The notes: generated by a model from the letters alone, not told the origin. A stretch of DNA of 64,000 nucleotides from Carettochelys insculpta (GCF_033958435.1 NC_134158.1:9364337-9428336); one strand, 5' to 3'; shown: positions 1 to 10,697, counted from the first letter of the stretch. Program-made: numbers and translations.

Positions 1-59
1 CAGGGGAGAGAGATTTCCCCATCCATGTGTTGCCACAGTTTTTTGGTAGTGTAATGTTG

Positions 60-290
60 GATTGTGTCAGCCAGTGGTTTTAAAGCGAGGGGGCAATTTA
101 AGAGCAGCACCCGCTCTCATTTTCCCCCAGCCAAATGTGGAATAAATTTTGTTACATACACCAAGCCATGTGTGCTGGGCACCACTTGTAGAAACACACA
201 CTGCCGGCTGGCTGCTCTGGTAATCATCTGGGTGGCGCCCGAATCTCTCCTGAGTACTCAGCTCCCAGGGGACACGATGTGGAGGGTCAG
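60..290 (-). repeat. Dispersed repeat family A (hAT-like MITE), degraded copy
   Basis: The stretch reads as the reverse complement of copies near 28.9 kb and 33.3 kb: a 'aataaattttgttac' block, then 'gaaacacacactgcc', then a short GC-rich end. Family A recurs at least seven times in the window. The better copies end in a CAG(G/C)GTTCCC-type terminus, as hAT elements do. No target duplication was found here. Confidence 0.5.
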
Positions 291-663
291 CAAGCCCATT
301 TCACCTTCGGAAAGGGGGGCAGCCGCCTGGCACGGTCGCCAGCCACTGGGCTAGTCGTTGCATGGTAAATGGGACGGCTTCTGCTCTCCATCAGCTGGGA
401 AGCCAGGAAGCTCTGGCTGTCTCCCCAGTAGGACATGGAGAAGGTCTGCTGAGATTCAAGGAGAACATCCGGGGTTCTCCTGGGGTCAGCTAGAAGTTTT
501 GTTCCAAGTGGAATAGATTTGTAGATGACCTGTGCTCCACTCAGGCTACAAGGAAGGAAGGAAGCTAGCGAGCTAGCTCCCCCAGAACGCCCATTGTATC
601 AGCCTTTCTCTCCCCCAGAGCTAAAGGTCAGCCGGTGCTGAGCAGGGGACTTGTTTTTTCTGG

Positions 664-789
664 GGCCAGTGACCTTCGAGGAGGTGGCTGTGTATTTCAC
701 TCCGGGGCAGGGGGCGCTGCTGGGCCCCACTCAGAGAGCCCTCTACAGGGCCGTCATGCAGGAGAACTACCAGACGGTGACCTTGCCGG
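664..789 (+). CDS. KRAB-A box exon of zinc-finger gene 1
   Basis: Translation gives VTFEEVAVYFTPGQGALL followed by QRALYRAVMQENYQTV, a near-complete KRAB-A box. In this family the A box recruits TRIM28/KAP1 for heterochromatin silencing. The exon ends with a good donor (CCGG|GTAAGG, GT at 790-791) and leaves one base of a codon (phase 1), which matches the zinc-finger exon at 2387. The left boundary is uncertain; the AG at 668-669 or one slightly upstream is possible. There is no ATG in this exon, so the start codon must lie in an upstream exon, perhaps outside the window. Confidence 0.8.
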
Positions 790-867
790 GTAAGGGATAC
801 CCATCCCCTAGGTTATTAGAAGCTCTTCTCAGGGTGTCCCCTGAACTCTGCAGTGTCAGGCCTTGGT

Positions 868-945
868 GCACATAAAAACTTAACTCCACGCGTGGATGGA
901 AAAAAAATCCGTGCGTGTGTGGATAAGATTAGAGGGAATTAGCTG
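868..945 (+). repeat. Dispersed repeat family A fragment
   Basis: Contains the family-A signature: 'ggtgcacataaaaactt', a 'gatggaaaaaaaatcc' run and 'gattagagggaattagctg'. Closely similar stretches occur near 9.1, 10.95, 13.85 and 29.0 kb. It lies in the intron after the KRAB-A exon. Confidence 0.45.
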
Positions 946-1094
946 TAACCCTCAAGCTTTGGCCTCTGATGTTGAATACTGAGCTTCCACTCTGGCCTCA
1001 GGACCCAGCAAATCCAACCCATCTCTGACAACCCCATTAAAATGGGCTCAGGACCCCCTTCAAGATCCTAACCCAGAGTTTGAGAACTGCTGGG

Positions 1095-1355
1095 GCCTGC
1101 CCTGAGTTAAGGGGGCTGGACTAGATGACCTCTTGAGGTCCTTTCTGTCCCTATTGTCTGGTCCAGTTCTATCCTGTTCTGGGCACCACATTTCAGGACA
1201 GATGCAGACAAATTGATGACGGTCCAGAGAAGAGCAACAAAAAATGATGAAAACACTAGAAAACATGAGCTCTGAGGGAAGACTGAAATAATTGGGTTTG
1301 TCTGGAAGAAGACTGAGGGGACATGACAACAGCTTTCAAATATCTAATTCCCAAT
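1095..1355 (+). repeat. CR1/LINE ORF2 relic with tail, intronic
   Basis: The first part (about 1105-1140) is the 'ggctggactagatgacctc' tail shared by CR1-related LINEs and Cry-like SINEs. The second part, from about 1150, resembles the C-terminal CR1 ORF2 region found intact at 41.9 kb (lead-in to [12 protein letters not shown]), with frame breaks. It ends shortly before the KRAB-B candidate exon. Confidence 0.55.
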
Positions 1356-1393
1356 CAGCTCTACCCAAACATTTCTCTGCCTCATGTCTACAG

Positions 1394-1558
1394 GAGCCTG
1401 GCTTTTCGTCCAACCAAGTAATTCTGTCTATTTACTGAGTTTCAATCCCCGTGTTCCCTTTCCCAAGCTAAGCCTGATCAGATCCCCCCAGTTGGAGGGA
1501 TGCGAAAAGCTGCAGGTCTCCGATCTCCAGCGCTTTAGGGGAAGGAAGATAACGAGAG
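1394..1558 (+). CDS. KRAB-B box exon candidate of zinc-finger gene 1
   Basis: The frame reads PRVPFPKLSLIRSPQLEGCE then LQVSDLQ, matching the KRAB-B pattern (PVPKPELISQLEQGEE...VPDLQ) seen in reptile KRAB zinc-finger genes. With the AG at 1392-1393 and the donor at 1559-1560 the exon is phase 1 at both ends, so it joins in frame to both the KRAB-A exon and the finger exon. The B-box homology begins about 51 bp inside this exon, however, and its ancestral acceptor position is not AG. The exon may be extended or skipped; KRAB-A splicing directly to the finger exon would also be in frame. Confidence 0.5.
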
Positions 1559-1910
1559 GTGTGCAGACAGGCGAGGACTCAAGGAAACAGATCCAGAAGC
1601 CATCAGAGAGGGAAGAGAAAAACGGGGACGCTCACAAAGAGGTTGTGAAGGAATACCTCCATTCCTGGCTCATCTCACTTGTATCAGGGCTGTGGCCAGC
1701 AAAGGACATGATGGGACCTTGAGAGGATGGGGCATGCCCTCCCGCCACAACACACCATCTCCCCCTTTCAGGACCAGCTTCCAGCCCAACCGCTCCCACT
1801 ATGCTGGGATGATGTGGAGAAGTTACCCTGTTGCAATGGATCACAGAACTGGTGCCCACTTTAGAGAAGACACGATTAGAGATGGGTCCATAAATGATGA
1901 CTTACTTGAT

Positions 1911-2195
1911 TTAAACCCTTGTCTTCCCAGTAGAGCATAGGTCATCTGCAAATCTCCTCAACTTCAGGCTGTCTTGGGACAAAACTTCTAGCTGGCTCCA
2001 GGAGGACCCCAGTCGTTGTCCTTCAGTCTCAGTAGATCTTCTCCACGTTGTCTGAGGTCTTCCTCTTTTGCGTTTTCCTTGCGGGTTCCGTGGCAGAGTT
2101 TGACAGACAATGCTGGATGGTGGTTTTCTGAGACCATGGCCTAGCCATCCCCAAAAGTTACAGAAACGTCTACAAAGAAACCCACATCTCCACAA
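1911..2195 (-). repeat. LINE fragment: C-terminal end of a non-CR1 reverse transcriptase
   Basis: The minus strand encodes WGWLGHGLRKPPSSI, then PQGKRKRGRPQTTWRRS and a final SLKLRRFADDLCSTG. This is the basic GKRKRGRPxTTWRR tail of a LINE family different from CR1. The same tail is present at 58.05-58.28 kb. The open stretch ends at TGA/TAG and has no endonuclease or active-site region. It lies inside the intron between KRAB-B and the finger exon. Confidence 0.6.
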
Positions 2196-2386
2196 GTCTT
2201 GGGAGGCGTTGGAAATCTGCGCGGTTCGGGTATGAAGCGTGGAAGGGAAAGCCGAAGTCAGTCAATGATACCTTTCTCCATTTCCCTAACACTTATTGTA
2301 TTACGTTCCTCTTCGCTTTTCCTCATTCTTTCACCCAAGCCTGGGGAACGATCCAAGTCTGATTTTTTTTCTCTTTTCTCCACCAG

Positions 2387-3417
2387 GTGATGGGATGGGG
2401 AATCATAACAAGGAGGAGAATCCACAGAGAGAAGGGCCTGAGCAGGTGGCATCTCAGGGGACCCTCTCGGAAAGACGCAAGGGGAACGTTTCCCAGGTTT
2501 GTGAAGAGGAAAAAGTCTGGCAGAAGCAGCACAAGTCAAAGATGCGGCTGGGCAACCCACCCAAGAAAAGGGCAGGTCAGGCTCTTAATAGTGAGGAAGG
2601 CCAAAAAGGCGTGAAGGAAAGCTCAGCCCAGAAGAGAGGCCACATTGACAAGAAAAAGAATACATGTAGCGAGTGTGGGAAGTCCTTTAATCGGAGCTCC
2701 AATCTGATTTCCCACCGGCGAACCCACACGGGAGAGAAACCTTACAAATGTACAGAGTGTGGGAAGCAGTTCAGTCAGACCTCTAATCTGATTTCCCACC
2801 GGAGAATCCACACAGGAGAGAGGCCCTATAAATGCGCAGAGTGCGGGAAGAGCTTTAACCAGAGCTCCAACCTTATCACTCATCAAAGACTCCACACGGG
2901 AGACCGACCCTACAAATGTCCCGACTGCGGGGAAAACTTCAATCAGAGCTCTGATCTCATCACGCATCAACGGCTCCACACGGGAGAGAGACCCTACACC
3001 TGCGCGGCCTGTGGGAAAAATTTCATTTGCCGCTCCAACCTCATTTCGCACCAGCGAATCCACACGAGAGAGAGACCCTACAAATGCTTGGACTGTGGAG
3101 AAAGTTTTGACTGGAGCTCGCAGCTGATTAAACATCAGATATCCCACACGGGAGAGAAACCCTACAAGTGCTTGGACTGTGGGAAAAGCTTCAGCGACAG
3201 CTCCACCCTTATTTCCCACCGGCGAATCCACACTGGGGAGAGACCTTACAAATGCCTGGACTGTGGGAAAAGTTTCCATCAGAACTCAACCTTAATTCGG
3301 CACAGAAGGACTCACACCGGAGAGAAGCCCTACAAATGCCTCGACTGCGGGAAATGTTTCAACCAGAGCTCCAACCTTACCACGCATCAGAGGCTTCACA
3401 TGGCCCAGAGGCCTTGA
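2387..3417 (+). CDS. C2H2 zinc-finger exon of KRAB zinc-finger gene 1 (9 fingers)
   Basis: Terminal coding exon of a KRAB-C2H2 transcription factor, expected to act in the nucleus as a sequence-specific repressor. The acceptor is strong: a T-rich tract then CCACCAG|GTGATGG. Its phase-1 start matches the upstream KRAB exon. After an acidic spacer ([12 protein letters not shown]...) of the kind conserved in reptile KRAB zinc-finger genes come nine consecutive C2H2 fingers, from [10 protein letters not shown] to [14 protein letters not shown]. Linkers are mostly TGE(K/R)P; one is TRERP and one TGDRP. All nine fingers keep both Cys and both His. The stop TGA is at 3415-3417. No orthologue can be named from sequence alone. 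Confidence 0.9.
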
Positions 3418-4424
3418 AGGTGGGAGAATCGACAGCTCTGGGGCTGACTGTGCCGGCCGTCGGCAAAGCCGTACAAGGAAGATGCCACTTAAATATCCTG
3501 AGAGCGAAGAGGGACTTTAATGGACTTGACCGTGCTGAAGAGACTTGGCCGTTACTTCTCCGTTGGCAGTCTCCTGGTGAAGATGCAGCGTTGGCCAAGA
3601 GACGGGGACCGGCTGAAGTGTCTGAGCCACCTCCTGGAAGGGCATTTGATAAGCGTGCAAACTCACTCGCTGTTGCTTCTTCACAGGTTGCCCCCAACAT
3701 AGCTGTGCTGGAATCTGTTTTTTAATGTAGACTAAACGCTCAGAGATGCCTCCCCACAGCGGGGAAGTTCTCTCAGGGCCCTGACTAGGGCTGGCGGTGG
3801 TGACAACCCCGTTCCCTCCTCCCCACACGCCTCCGGAGCATTGGGCTCCTAAGGACCCAGCTGCCCGTGGCTGGGGTGAGGATCCGGCAGCAGCTGGTCA
3901 GGGTCCCTCTGGCTCTGCCGGGGCTGAGCAAACCCCAGGCTGAGGAGGAGATGCCCCCATGAGTCCCTTGTCCTGGTTGCGGAGCTGATGGACCACAGAT
4001 GAGGGGAGGGAGAGAAACTCCTCCAGAGGTTCCTTCTTCCTGGCTCAAGATTCCCCCCTCTCCCTTCCCAGCCAGGATGCCCCTGCTGTGGAGATGGAGG
4101 GGGCCATTCCTTCACGCCAGACACCTGTCCTGAGCGGGGCTCCCCCACTCACCTGGGAGCTGTTCTCTGCAGAGGGCGTGTCCCTGGGGCTCAGAACTCT
4201 TCCCCTCCCAGAATCCCCCAAGGTGCTGAGCTCAGGGGGAGTCGAACGTTAAGGCACCAGGAGACGGGGCCGTGAAGGTTTGGGGCTTCTGTAGCTGAGC
4301 GCCAGAAGGGGCTGTGGGCTGGCGCTAGCTAATGCTCGGGATCCTGGAGTGAAAGGGATGGGCTCAGAGAGATGCCGCCCTGTGTGGTTTGCCCCATGAA
4401 TCTGTCCCCCTCCAAGTTAAGTCA
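3418..4424. other. 3' flank of zinc-finger gene 1, no recognised feature
   Basis: Presumed 3'UTR and downstream DNA. No convincing coding exon, RNA gene or repeat was recognised. Open frames here are short and lack domain similarity. Confidence 0.4.
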
Positions 4425-4692
4425 TTGACAGGGGATGGAGAGAGGCAGAACAAGGAGCAATGGTCTGAAGTTACAGAGGGGGAGGAGTAGGTTGGCTGTT
4501 AGGAAAAACTCTTTCCCCAGGAGGGTGGTGAAGCACCTACAGGGGTGGTGGAATCTCCATCCCTGGAGGTTGTTAAGTCCCAGCTTGACCAAGCCCTGGC
4601 TGGGGCGATTTAGTGGGGTTGGTCCTGCTTTGGGCAGAGGGCTTGACTGGATGACCTCCTGAGCTCCCTTCCAGCCTTAGGCTTCTATGACA
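4425..4692 (+). repeat. CR1-related LINE 3' end
   Basis: The plus frame reads [20 protein letters not shown] then KHLQGWWNLHPWRLL, the end of a CR1-type ORF2 (same motif as on the minus strand at 35.6-36.0 kb). The 3'UTR tail with 'ggatgacctcctgag' and a terminal 'ttctatgac' follows. The element is 5'-truncated. Confidence 0.75.
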
Positions 4693-5378
4693 GGAACTCG
4701 TTTCCATATGGCCATTTCCCACCCACCAGCAAACAGCTGATTGGTGGGTGCTGAGTACTCCTATTTTTTTCCCCGTGGCCAGGCCTGTGCTCACACGGCC
4801 TGGAGATGAAAGTGTCACTGACCCAGGAGAGGAGCGTAGCTGGGATACTCCTGAATTGAAATCCTGGTTTTGCTTCTGTTGGTAAAGCGACTTGTGGGCG
4901 TTTTTCCTTGCCTAGTCTGGACGGTTTGCCGATGGGGTTGGGGCGGTTTTTGTTTTTGCAGCGATGGTGCGAATGTTTTGTAAATAATACAACTAATGAG
5001 GCCCCAGGTGAAGTAGGGGTGGACAATTTGAAAAGAACTTGAGCCAGTTGAGTCTGCTAGGTTTGAGTCAAAGGCAACATGCTGCTGGATTTCAGCTGAG
5101 AGGAACTTGAATCTGTATTTTCATCCCTCCGGCTCTGGGGTTTGTCTCTTTCCTGCAGCCATTTGGATCATGTACTTGCACATTTGTTTTGCTGGGTTAA
5201 ATGGATGGTGCGTTTCTTGGATACTTACCTCTGACAACCGAGCATTTGCCAGAATGGTCCTTGTTTGTTTCTTCCTGGTTCCCCTCCCTTTGCTCGGCGA
5301 CTCGAGCGTTGTTTGAACATAGAAATTTGTTATATATTTAAGAGTGTTTGTCTGCCTGTTGGCTCAGGAACTTCTCGT

Positions 5379-5625
5379 ACAGGCAGAGCTAGAGCCACCA
5401 AATTCAGTGCAAGCTGGACCTCTATAATCTGGCACTCAGTCAGCCAGGAACTTCCGTAATCCGGCATGACGTTAGTTCACAGGATGACCACTTCTCATGG
5501 GTGTGGCCAAGTTTCCATCAAGTTAGTTTTCAGCCACCTGCCCTGGCTCTCAGTGTTCTGTGCTGTTCTTTAGCCTCAGTTTACCCCTGAACGCCTTTTA
5601 AGAGCCCAGTGAGAAGTGCTGGTGA
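5379..5625 (+). repeat. Dispersed repeat family B (MITE), partial copy
   Basis: Shares 'acttctcatgggtgtgg', 'caagtttcc' and 'cagtgttctgtgctgtt' in the same order with the copy at 32.68-33.00 kb, and in reverse with the copies at 15.2 and 48.7 kb. Complete copies end in inverted GGTTGAACCTCTCTAATC-like termini, so this is a non-autonomous DNA transposon family. Confidence 0.6.
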
Positions 5626-5954
5626 CGTTGCTGGATGACGGAGTGTGGGATTGGAGTTCAACCTGTAGAATTTAGTTTCTCCAACTCCTGGCCTCCTCGG
5701 TCTTGTTTTCTGAGTCAAAACAGCCTTAGAGAGAGACAGAGGCTGTCTTGGAAGCCTCTTTGAGGTGCACGTTCCCCACCAAAGCAACAGAGGTGTGTGC
5801 AGTGATCTTTCTCGCAGCCACATCTCCAGGCTTCACCCAGGCCCAGGGCCCTGTTGTGCTCAGTGGTACATCCACAGCACGAGAGACATGAGAACATTGC
5901 CCTGCTAAATAGGAAGAAACCCCAGGAAAGTGGCAGCCCTGGCCTCTGCCAGAG

Positions 5955-6015
5955 GCTGGCAATGGGGTGTGGGGGATGGATCACTCGAGTCCTCGTTCTA
6001 TTCATTCCCTCTGGC
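5955..6015 (+). repeat. CR1 3' fragment
   Basis: A short stretch ('gatggatcac ... ttctattcattccctctgg') matches, in plus orientation, the CR1 3' region seen at 55.66 kb. The rest of 5.6-6.7 kb is GC-rich with no gene recognised. Confidence 0.4.
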
Positions 6016-6699
6016 AGGGGGGTGAGTTCCTCTGAGCCCCTGGTGCCCGGGCTCCTGGGTCCCTCCCCCACCACCGCCTCCTGCTCCATGCACCGCCCCC
6101 AGGGCGTCCCCCGGTCCCACCTGCTGCAAGCAGCTTCCTGCCCCATGCACTGCTTGTTACACAGCCCTGCGGCCCCTGGACAGGGCGGGGGAGGGAGGCT
6201 GTCTCCATGTGTCGCACCTGTCCGGAGAGCCCCTGCGACCAATGGGAGCTGCAGGGGCGGTGCTGGTGGGCAGCAGGGTGCGGAGACCCTCTGCCTACGG
6301 GGTCGCTTACAGGTTCATCCCAGGTAAGCACCATGCCCCCTCACTTCTACACTCCCGCCCCTGCAGCCCAATCACCTGTGCCAGCCCAGATCCTGCATCC
6401 GACCTCTCCCCCAGCGCTCACACCCCTCTCCCATCCAAACTGCCTCCCAGTGCCTAGGGAGAGGGTGATCCTGTTTGGGATACTCTACACACTTGTCCTT
6501 CTCCGCCTGCCTCCTCTTGGTCTTCACTGTCCGCTTAGCCTCTGCCAGGAGAAGGCCCTTCCCTCCCCTGCGATCTGCCCCCTTTTCAGCCATTGAGGGC
6601 TGCAGCGTGTGCAGGCGTTAGGGGCTGGGCTTCGTGTCTAAGGAAAGCCGTTTGGGGGACGAAGGCATTTTTTCACATCCGTAAATGAAGCTGCAAGTG

Positions 6700-7390
6700 C
6701 AGAGGTGCCGGGCTCTGAACTGCCAGCCCAGGAAGTGCTGGGCTCTGACTGCCTGGGCCCAGCAGCCCGGTGGCTATGACCTGCGTCCCCCAGAGGTGCC
6801 GGGCACTCACCACCTGGGCCCAGCAGTACAGTGGCTATGACCTGCGTCCCCCAGAGGTGCCGGGCACTCACCACCTGGGCCCAGCAGTACAGTGGCTATG
6901 ACCTGCGTCCCCCAGAGGCGCCGGGCATTCACCGTCTGGGCCCCGCACTACAGTGGCTATGACCTGCATCCCCCAGAGGTGCCGGGCACTCACCACCTGG
7001 GCCCAGCACTACAGTGGCTATGACCTGCGTCCCCCAGAGGTGCCGGGCACTCGCCGTCTGGCCTCAGCAGTACAGTGGCTATGACCTGCATCCCCCAGAG
7101 GGGCCGGGCATTCACCGTCTGGGCCCCGCACTACAGTGGCTATGACCTGCATCCCCCAGAGGTGCCGGGCACTCACCACCTGGGCCCAGCACTACAGTGG
7201 CTATGACCTGCGTCCCCCAGAGGTGCCGGGCACTCGCCGTCTGGCCTCAGCAGTACAGTGGCTATGACCTGCGTCCCCCAGAGGTGCCGGGCACTCACCG
7301 TCTGGCCTCAGCAGTACAGTGGCTATGACCTGCGTCCCCCAGAGGGGCCGGGCATTCACCGTCTGGGCCCTGCACTACAGTGGCTAGGAC
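6700..7390 (+). repeat. 61-bp minisatellite
   Basis: The marker 'gtggctatgacctg' begins at 6770, 6831, 6892, 6953, 7014, 7075, 7136, 7197, 7258 and 7319, with a variant at 7380. That is ten consecutive 61-bp periods with no indel. A diverged leading unit covers about 6700-6769. Units differ by scattered substitutions (for example cac/cgc and ccacc/ccgtc). The array ends at the edge of the CpG island. Open frames across it reflect the repeat and are not treated as genes. Confidence 0.95.
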
Positions 7391-7399
7391 CTCCCTGCC

Positions 7400-7850
7400 C
7401 CAGCCGTCCCAGGCTCGGACCTGCTGCCGGAGCTGGGGCTACCAGCCCCGGCACAACCCCCACACCCGCTCTCCGTTTCGCTGCCGCGGGTTCGGTTCCC
7501 CCCGCGCCCAGGCCCGCAGTCGCTGCACGGGAACCGGCGGGCGCTAGGACCCAGACGGGCGCGGGGCTGCCCGTGGAGGAGGGTTACGCCGCAGCCGGGA
7601 GCGCAGGACGCGCCGGGCGCTCGCCGCCCTTTAACTCTTTGTGGCTCGGGCGGGCGGGTTCCTGCCTCGTCCCTGCGCACGCCCCCCCCCCCCCCCCACC
7701 GCCGCCTCCGGGGCTCGGGCTGCACCGGCCGCGGCCCCCCAGCAGATCCCGCCGAGCAGCGCCCCGCAGAGCGCAGCCCTGGGGAAGGAGGTAAGAGGGG
7801 GACCCCCCCCGGCGCCCCCCCCCGCTGGGTGACACCTCCCCTGTGCAGCC
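7400..7850 (+). promoter_or_regulatory. CpG island, candidate promoter of zinc-finger gene 2
   Basis: Dense CpG ('gcgcgggg', 'gacgcgccgggcgctcgccg', 'gcgggcgggttcc') contrasts with the flanks, and there are several GC boxes. It precedes a strong splice donor at 7791. CpG-island promoters followed by a short untranslated exon are usual for KRAB zinc-finger genes, and the next plus-strand gene is the finger exon at 11.5 kb. The transcription start cannot be placed exactly. Confidence 0.65.
7640..7790 (+). other. Probable 5' untranslated exon of zinc-finger gene 2
   Basis: The exon end is set by a consensus donor, GGGAAGGAG|GTAAGAGG, with GT at 7791-7792, at the 3' edge of the CpG island. The left end is arbitrary. 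No start codon frame can be tied to it. Assignment to the finger exon at 11.5 kb is by position and strand only. Confidence 0.5.
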
Positions 7851-8306
7851 AGCTAGTTCTGGGGACCCCTGGGCTGGCGGGGGGTGTGATTCGTGCCGGG
7901 GGGGGGCTGGGACAGTTTGTAGCTAATGGAGCCCCCCCACTGCACCCCGAGATCCCTAGGGCATGGTTCTGCCCCCCCCCACTTTCTGCCAGTGGCACTT
8001 GGATTTCCAGGGGGATCAGAGCAAAGTGGGTGTAAATTACCCCCCCACACACAGCTGTGCCCTCTGCTCCTGTCCCGCCTGGAGGTCAGAGGATAGAGGG
8101 GTCACCCGCCAGCTGGAATCTGGCCCCCCCGAATCCAGGGCAGTGATAGCCCATCCGCACCAGCCGGGGATCAGGCCTCCCCAGCTTAAACTGGGTGCGG
8201 GAGGTCGGCTTGAAAAGGTGGTGTGAACCCACAGGGCCTGTGTTGGCAATCAGCCTGGCTTGAGGTCCCTGCAGATCACAGACCCCTGAGGCGGGGACAA
8301 GCCTAG

Positions 8307-8450
8307 TCGTAAGACCATAAGAACGACCAGACTGGGTCAGACCAAAGGTCCATCCAGCCCAGTAGCCCGTCTGCCAACAGTGGCCGGTACCAGGTGCCCC
8401 CGAGGGGGTGGACTGAAGACCGTGATCAAGCCAAGCGGAATCTCTCCCTA
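8307..8450 (-). repeat. CR1 3' end fragment
   Basis: Reads 'gaccataagaacgacc' then 'ctgggtcagaccaaaggtcc', the reverse complement of the CR1 3' terminus, as at 41.3 kb. The rest of the 3'UTR follows with divergence. Confidence 0.8.
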
Positions 8451-8649
8451 TCCGCACTGCTGTGCCCGTTTTAGGGGGCTCAGTTTGTCTTCTGTGTCCC
8501 CACCCCCACCCCCAGGTTTCACTTCACCGTAAAACCACTTGCTTAGAAAATCAGGCCTAGAAATGGGAGTGGCAGGGGCCCTAGTGCTGGAAAATGGCTT
8601 GAGTGCTCCGTTTTACCGTATCCTCCTCAAATACGTTGAGGAAAAGATA

Positions 8650-8862
8650 AATATTGGCCTTATCTATCTCACAGAGCTGGAAGGGACCTTCACAGATCGT
8701 GGAGTCTAGTCATCTGCATTCGCAGCAGGGCTTCGCCCCATCCCTGGCTGATTTTTTAAAAAAATCTGTTTGCCCCGAAGTGACCCCCTCACGGATTGCG
8801 CTCACAGCCCTGGTTTTAGCAGGCCAACGCTCAAACCACTGAGCGATCCCTCCTGCCACATT
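8650..8862 (-). repeat. tRNA-Lys-type (Cry-like) SINE
   Basis: On the minus strand a tRNA-like head (GATCGCTCAGTGGTTTGAGC with GCCTGCTAAAACCAG) is followed by a B-box-like stretch and a body, then by the tail 'gaagggaccttcacag' in reverse. This is the structure of cryptodire tRNA-Lys SINEs, whose tail is shared with CR1-related LINEs. Confidence 0.75.
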
Positions 8863-9059
8863 TCCGTGTTTAGCCTGCGTCTGTCTGACATTTCAGTTTG
8901 TGTTAACGTCCCTCGCGCTTTTCATGTAGCCTGTTGTAAGCTAGGCAAGTCGCTAGGTGAGTTCACCTGTCCACTTCTGCGTTCCTGTAAGCTGGGCGCT
9001 CCAGCGGCCAACCGGGAGAGATTGTAATGCCGAGCAGCTGGTTAGCAAAGTGCCCACAG

Positions 9060-9165
9060 CCGGCAGAGTGGGTGTCTAGGGAGGGTGCATGTCTTTCATG
9101 CCGCTGCGCACAGAATAAAATTTATTCTGTACCTGGATGGGAAAAAATTAGAGGGAACGTTTCCC
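9060..9165 (+). repeat. Dispersed repeat family A fragment
   Basis: Contains 'aataaaatttattctg' and 'gggaaaaaattagaggg' as in other family A copies. Confidence 0.45.
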
Positions 9166-9273
9166 CTAGGATGTGTGTCTCCCTGGTTGAGAACCACTGA
9201 TCTAGTTTAGCCAGTTCTGAACATCCTGAACCAGAGTACGAATGGTTTTGCCAGCCCTTCTCAAGTGTTTGAA

Positions 9274-9626
9274 TAGGGTGACCGTATCTCCCCTGCACAA
9301 ATATGGGAGAATGATGCCGTCCCGGCCAAAACGGGACAGAGGGTCACCCTGCCTGGGAGTCAGGAGGTGGCTGCCCTGTGGGGGGCTTCCACCAGCTGGG
9401 GGGCCATCATGCTAACAAGGCCGAGGGAAGCTGGGAGGGGAGACAAAGCATGGGCCCAGCTTCCCCAGCAGGAGAAGTTGAAGGGCAGCCATGCCCCAGT
9501 GGAAGCTGGGAGGCAGCCGCCTGAAAGTATGGGGCAGCGAGCCCCTTTGACAACATAAATTGGGACACCATCCTGGTGTCCCAAATACAGGACTGTCCTG
9601 CGAAACCGGGACGGATGGTCACCCTG
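9274..9626. mobile_element. hAT-type MITE with perfect 8-bp target duplication
   Basis: The element runs from TAGGGTGACC to GGTCACCCTG (inverted termini, one mismatch) and is flanked on both sides by TGTTTGAA (9266-9273 and 9627-9634), an exact 8-bp duplication typical of hAT insertions. It is 353 bp with no transposase. A second internal GGTCACCCTG at about 9342-9351 mimics a terminus, so the element may be composite. Confidence 0.85.
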
Positions 9627-10049
9627 TGTTTGAAGGACTAGTCTGTGGTCCGGAGGTTGGACGCTACTGTAGCTAGCGATGAATTTTTCCATCATCTTCG
9701 CCTCCTGAGGGAGTAAGAAAGAACTCAGGAGGGCCAAGGTCTGGTCACTCCAGAGGAAATCCACGCCCCTTGCCCACACTAAGCTGTCAGGAGGAGATTT
9801 TTGCTTCCCTTGGGGCGTGATGGATTGTACGCAGCACTCCTTCGTAGCTGAGTTCTTGGGTGACCACCCAGGAGAGAATCAGCTCCCACCGAGTCATGCT
9901 GCCCCAGGTATAACCCACCTCGGAAGGGAAAGATCTGCTTTCTCCCGGGGAAAAAATTCACTGGATAGTCAGAGGACCGTGCTGCCGGCTAACCCATGGC
10001 TCAGGAGGGAGAGAGACATGAGTCCGCAGCCAAGAAAGGGAGGAGGGAG

Positions 10050-10235
10050 AATTCAGTTGTTAGTGTATTGACCTTGTAAACTTGCGATTGTGAGCTCAAT
10101 CCACGAGGGGGCTCTTTTAAGGGCCTGGGGCAGGTTAGATTTTAAAAAACATGTCGGGGATGGTGATCAGTCCTGCCAGGAGGGCAGGGAACTGGACATG
10201 ACCTTGTGAGGTCCCTTCCAGTTCTGTGAGATAGA
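10050..10235 (+). repeat. tRNA-Lys-type (Cry-like) SINE
   Basis: Contains 'gattgtgagctcaatcc' (B-box region), 'gagggggctcttttaaggg' and the tail 'gaggtcccttccagttctg'. The tRNA head is diverged. Confidence 0.7.
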
Positions 10236-10697
10236 AATAGCTCCACGTTTCAAACTTTACCGAGAAAGCAAGTTAGAGCCTTGGTTGGATCCCGGTCGAC
10301 CCAGGGGAAGTTGCTCTGAACCATGCAAATCCCTAGGCCTGAAAAAATCTAGAGATAGTGGGTGAGGTTATGTCTTTTATTGGCCCCACTTCTGCAGGGG
10401 AGAGAGACCACCTTGTGGTACCTGAGAGGTCTTCTGTGGGGCTGGGTTCTGGGTGAGTTCTGAGTACGCCTCTCCTGGGAGCAGGGGCAGAGCTAGGAAA
10501 ATTTCCACCCTGCCCATGGGGACAAGGTTGGATTGGCTCCTCTGGTCCTGCTGCTTTCCAGCACGTGAGCCACAGTCGCTAGGAGGATTTAAAAGTCTCT
10601 GGCTATGTCTCCACTGTGGGGTTTTGTCAACCCGCAGAGCATCCAGATTCCCAAGGTGTTCTGTGGACAGAAAATCGGCAGAACGCTGGACTTCTGT

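Noticed and set aside
2623..3279. 218-codon frame antisense to the zinc fingers
   Set aside because: Periodic antisense of C2H2 repeats.
7258..7794. 178-codon open frame over minisatellite end and CpG island
   Set aside because: Low-complexity Pro/Ala/Arg product of a CpG island; better explained as promoter and untranslated exon.
8800..8862. Possible functional tRNA-Lys gene
   Set aside because: tRNA-like head is followed by the SINE body and tail, and lacks a clean cloverleaf.
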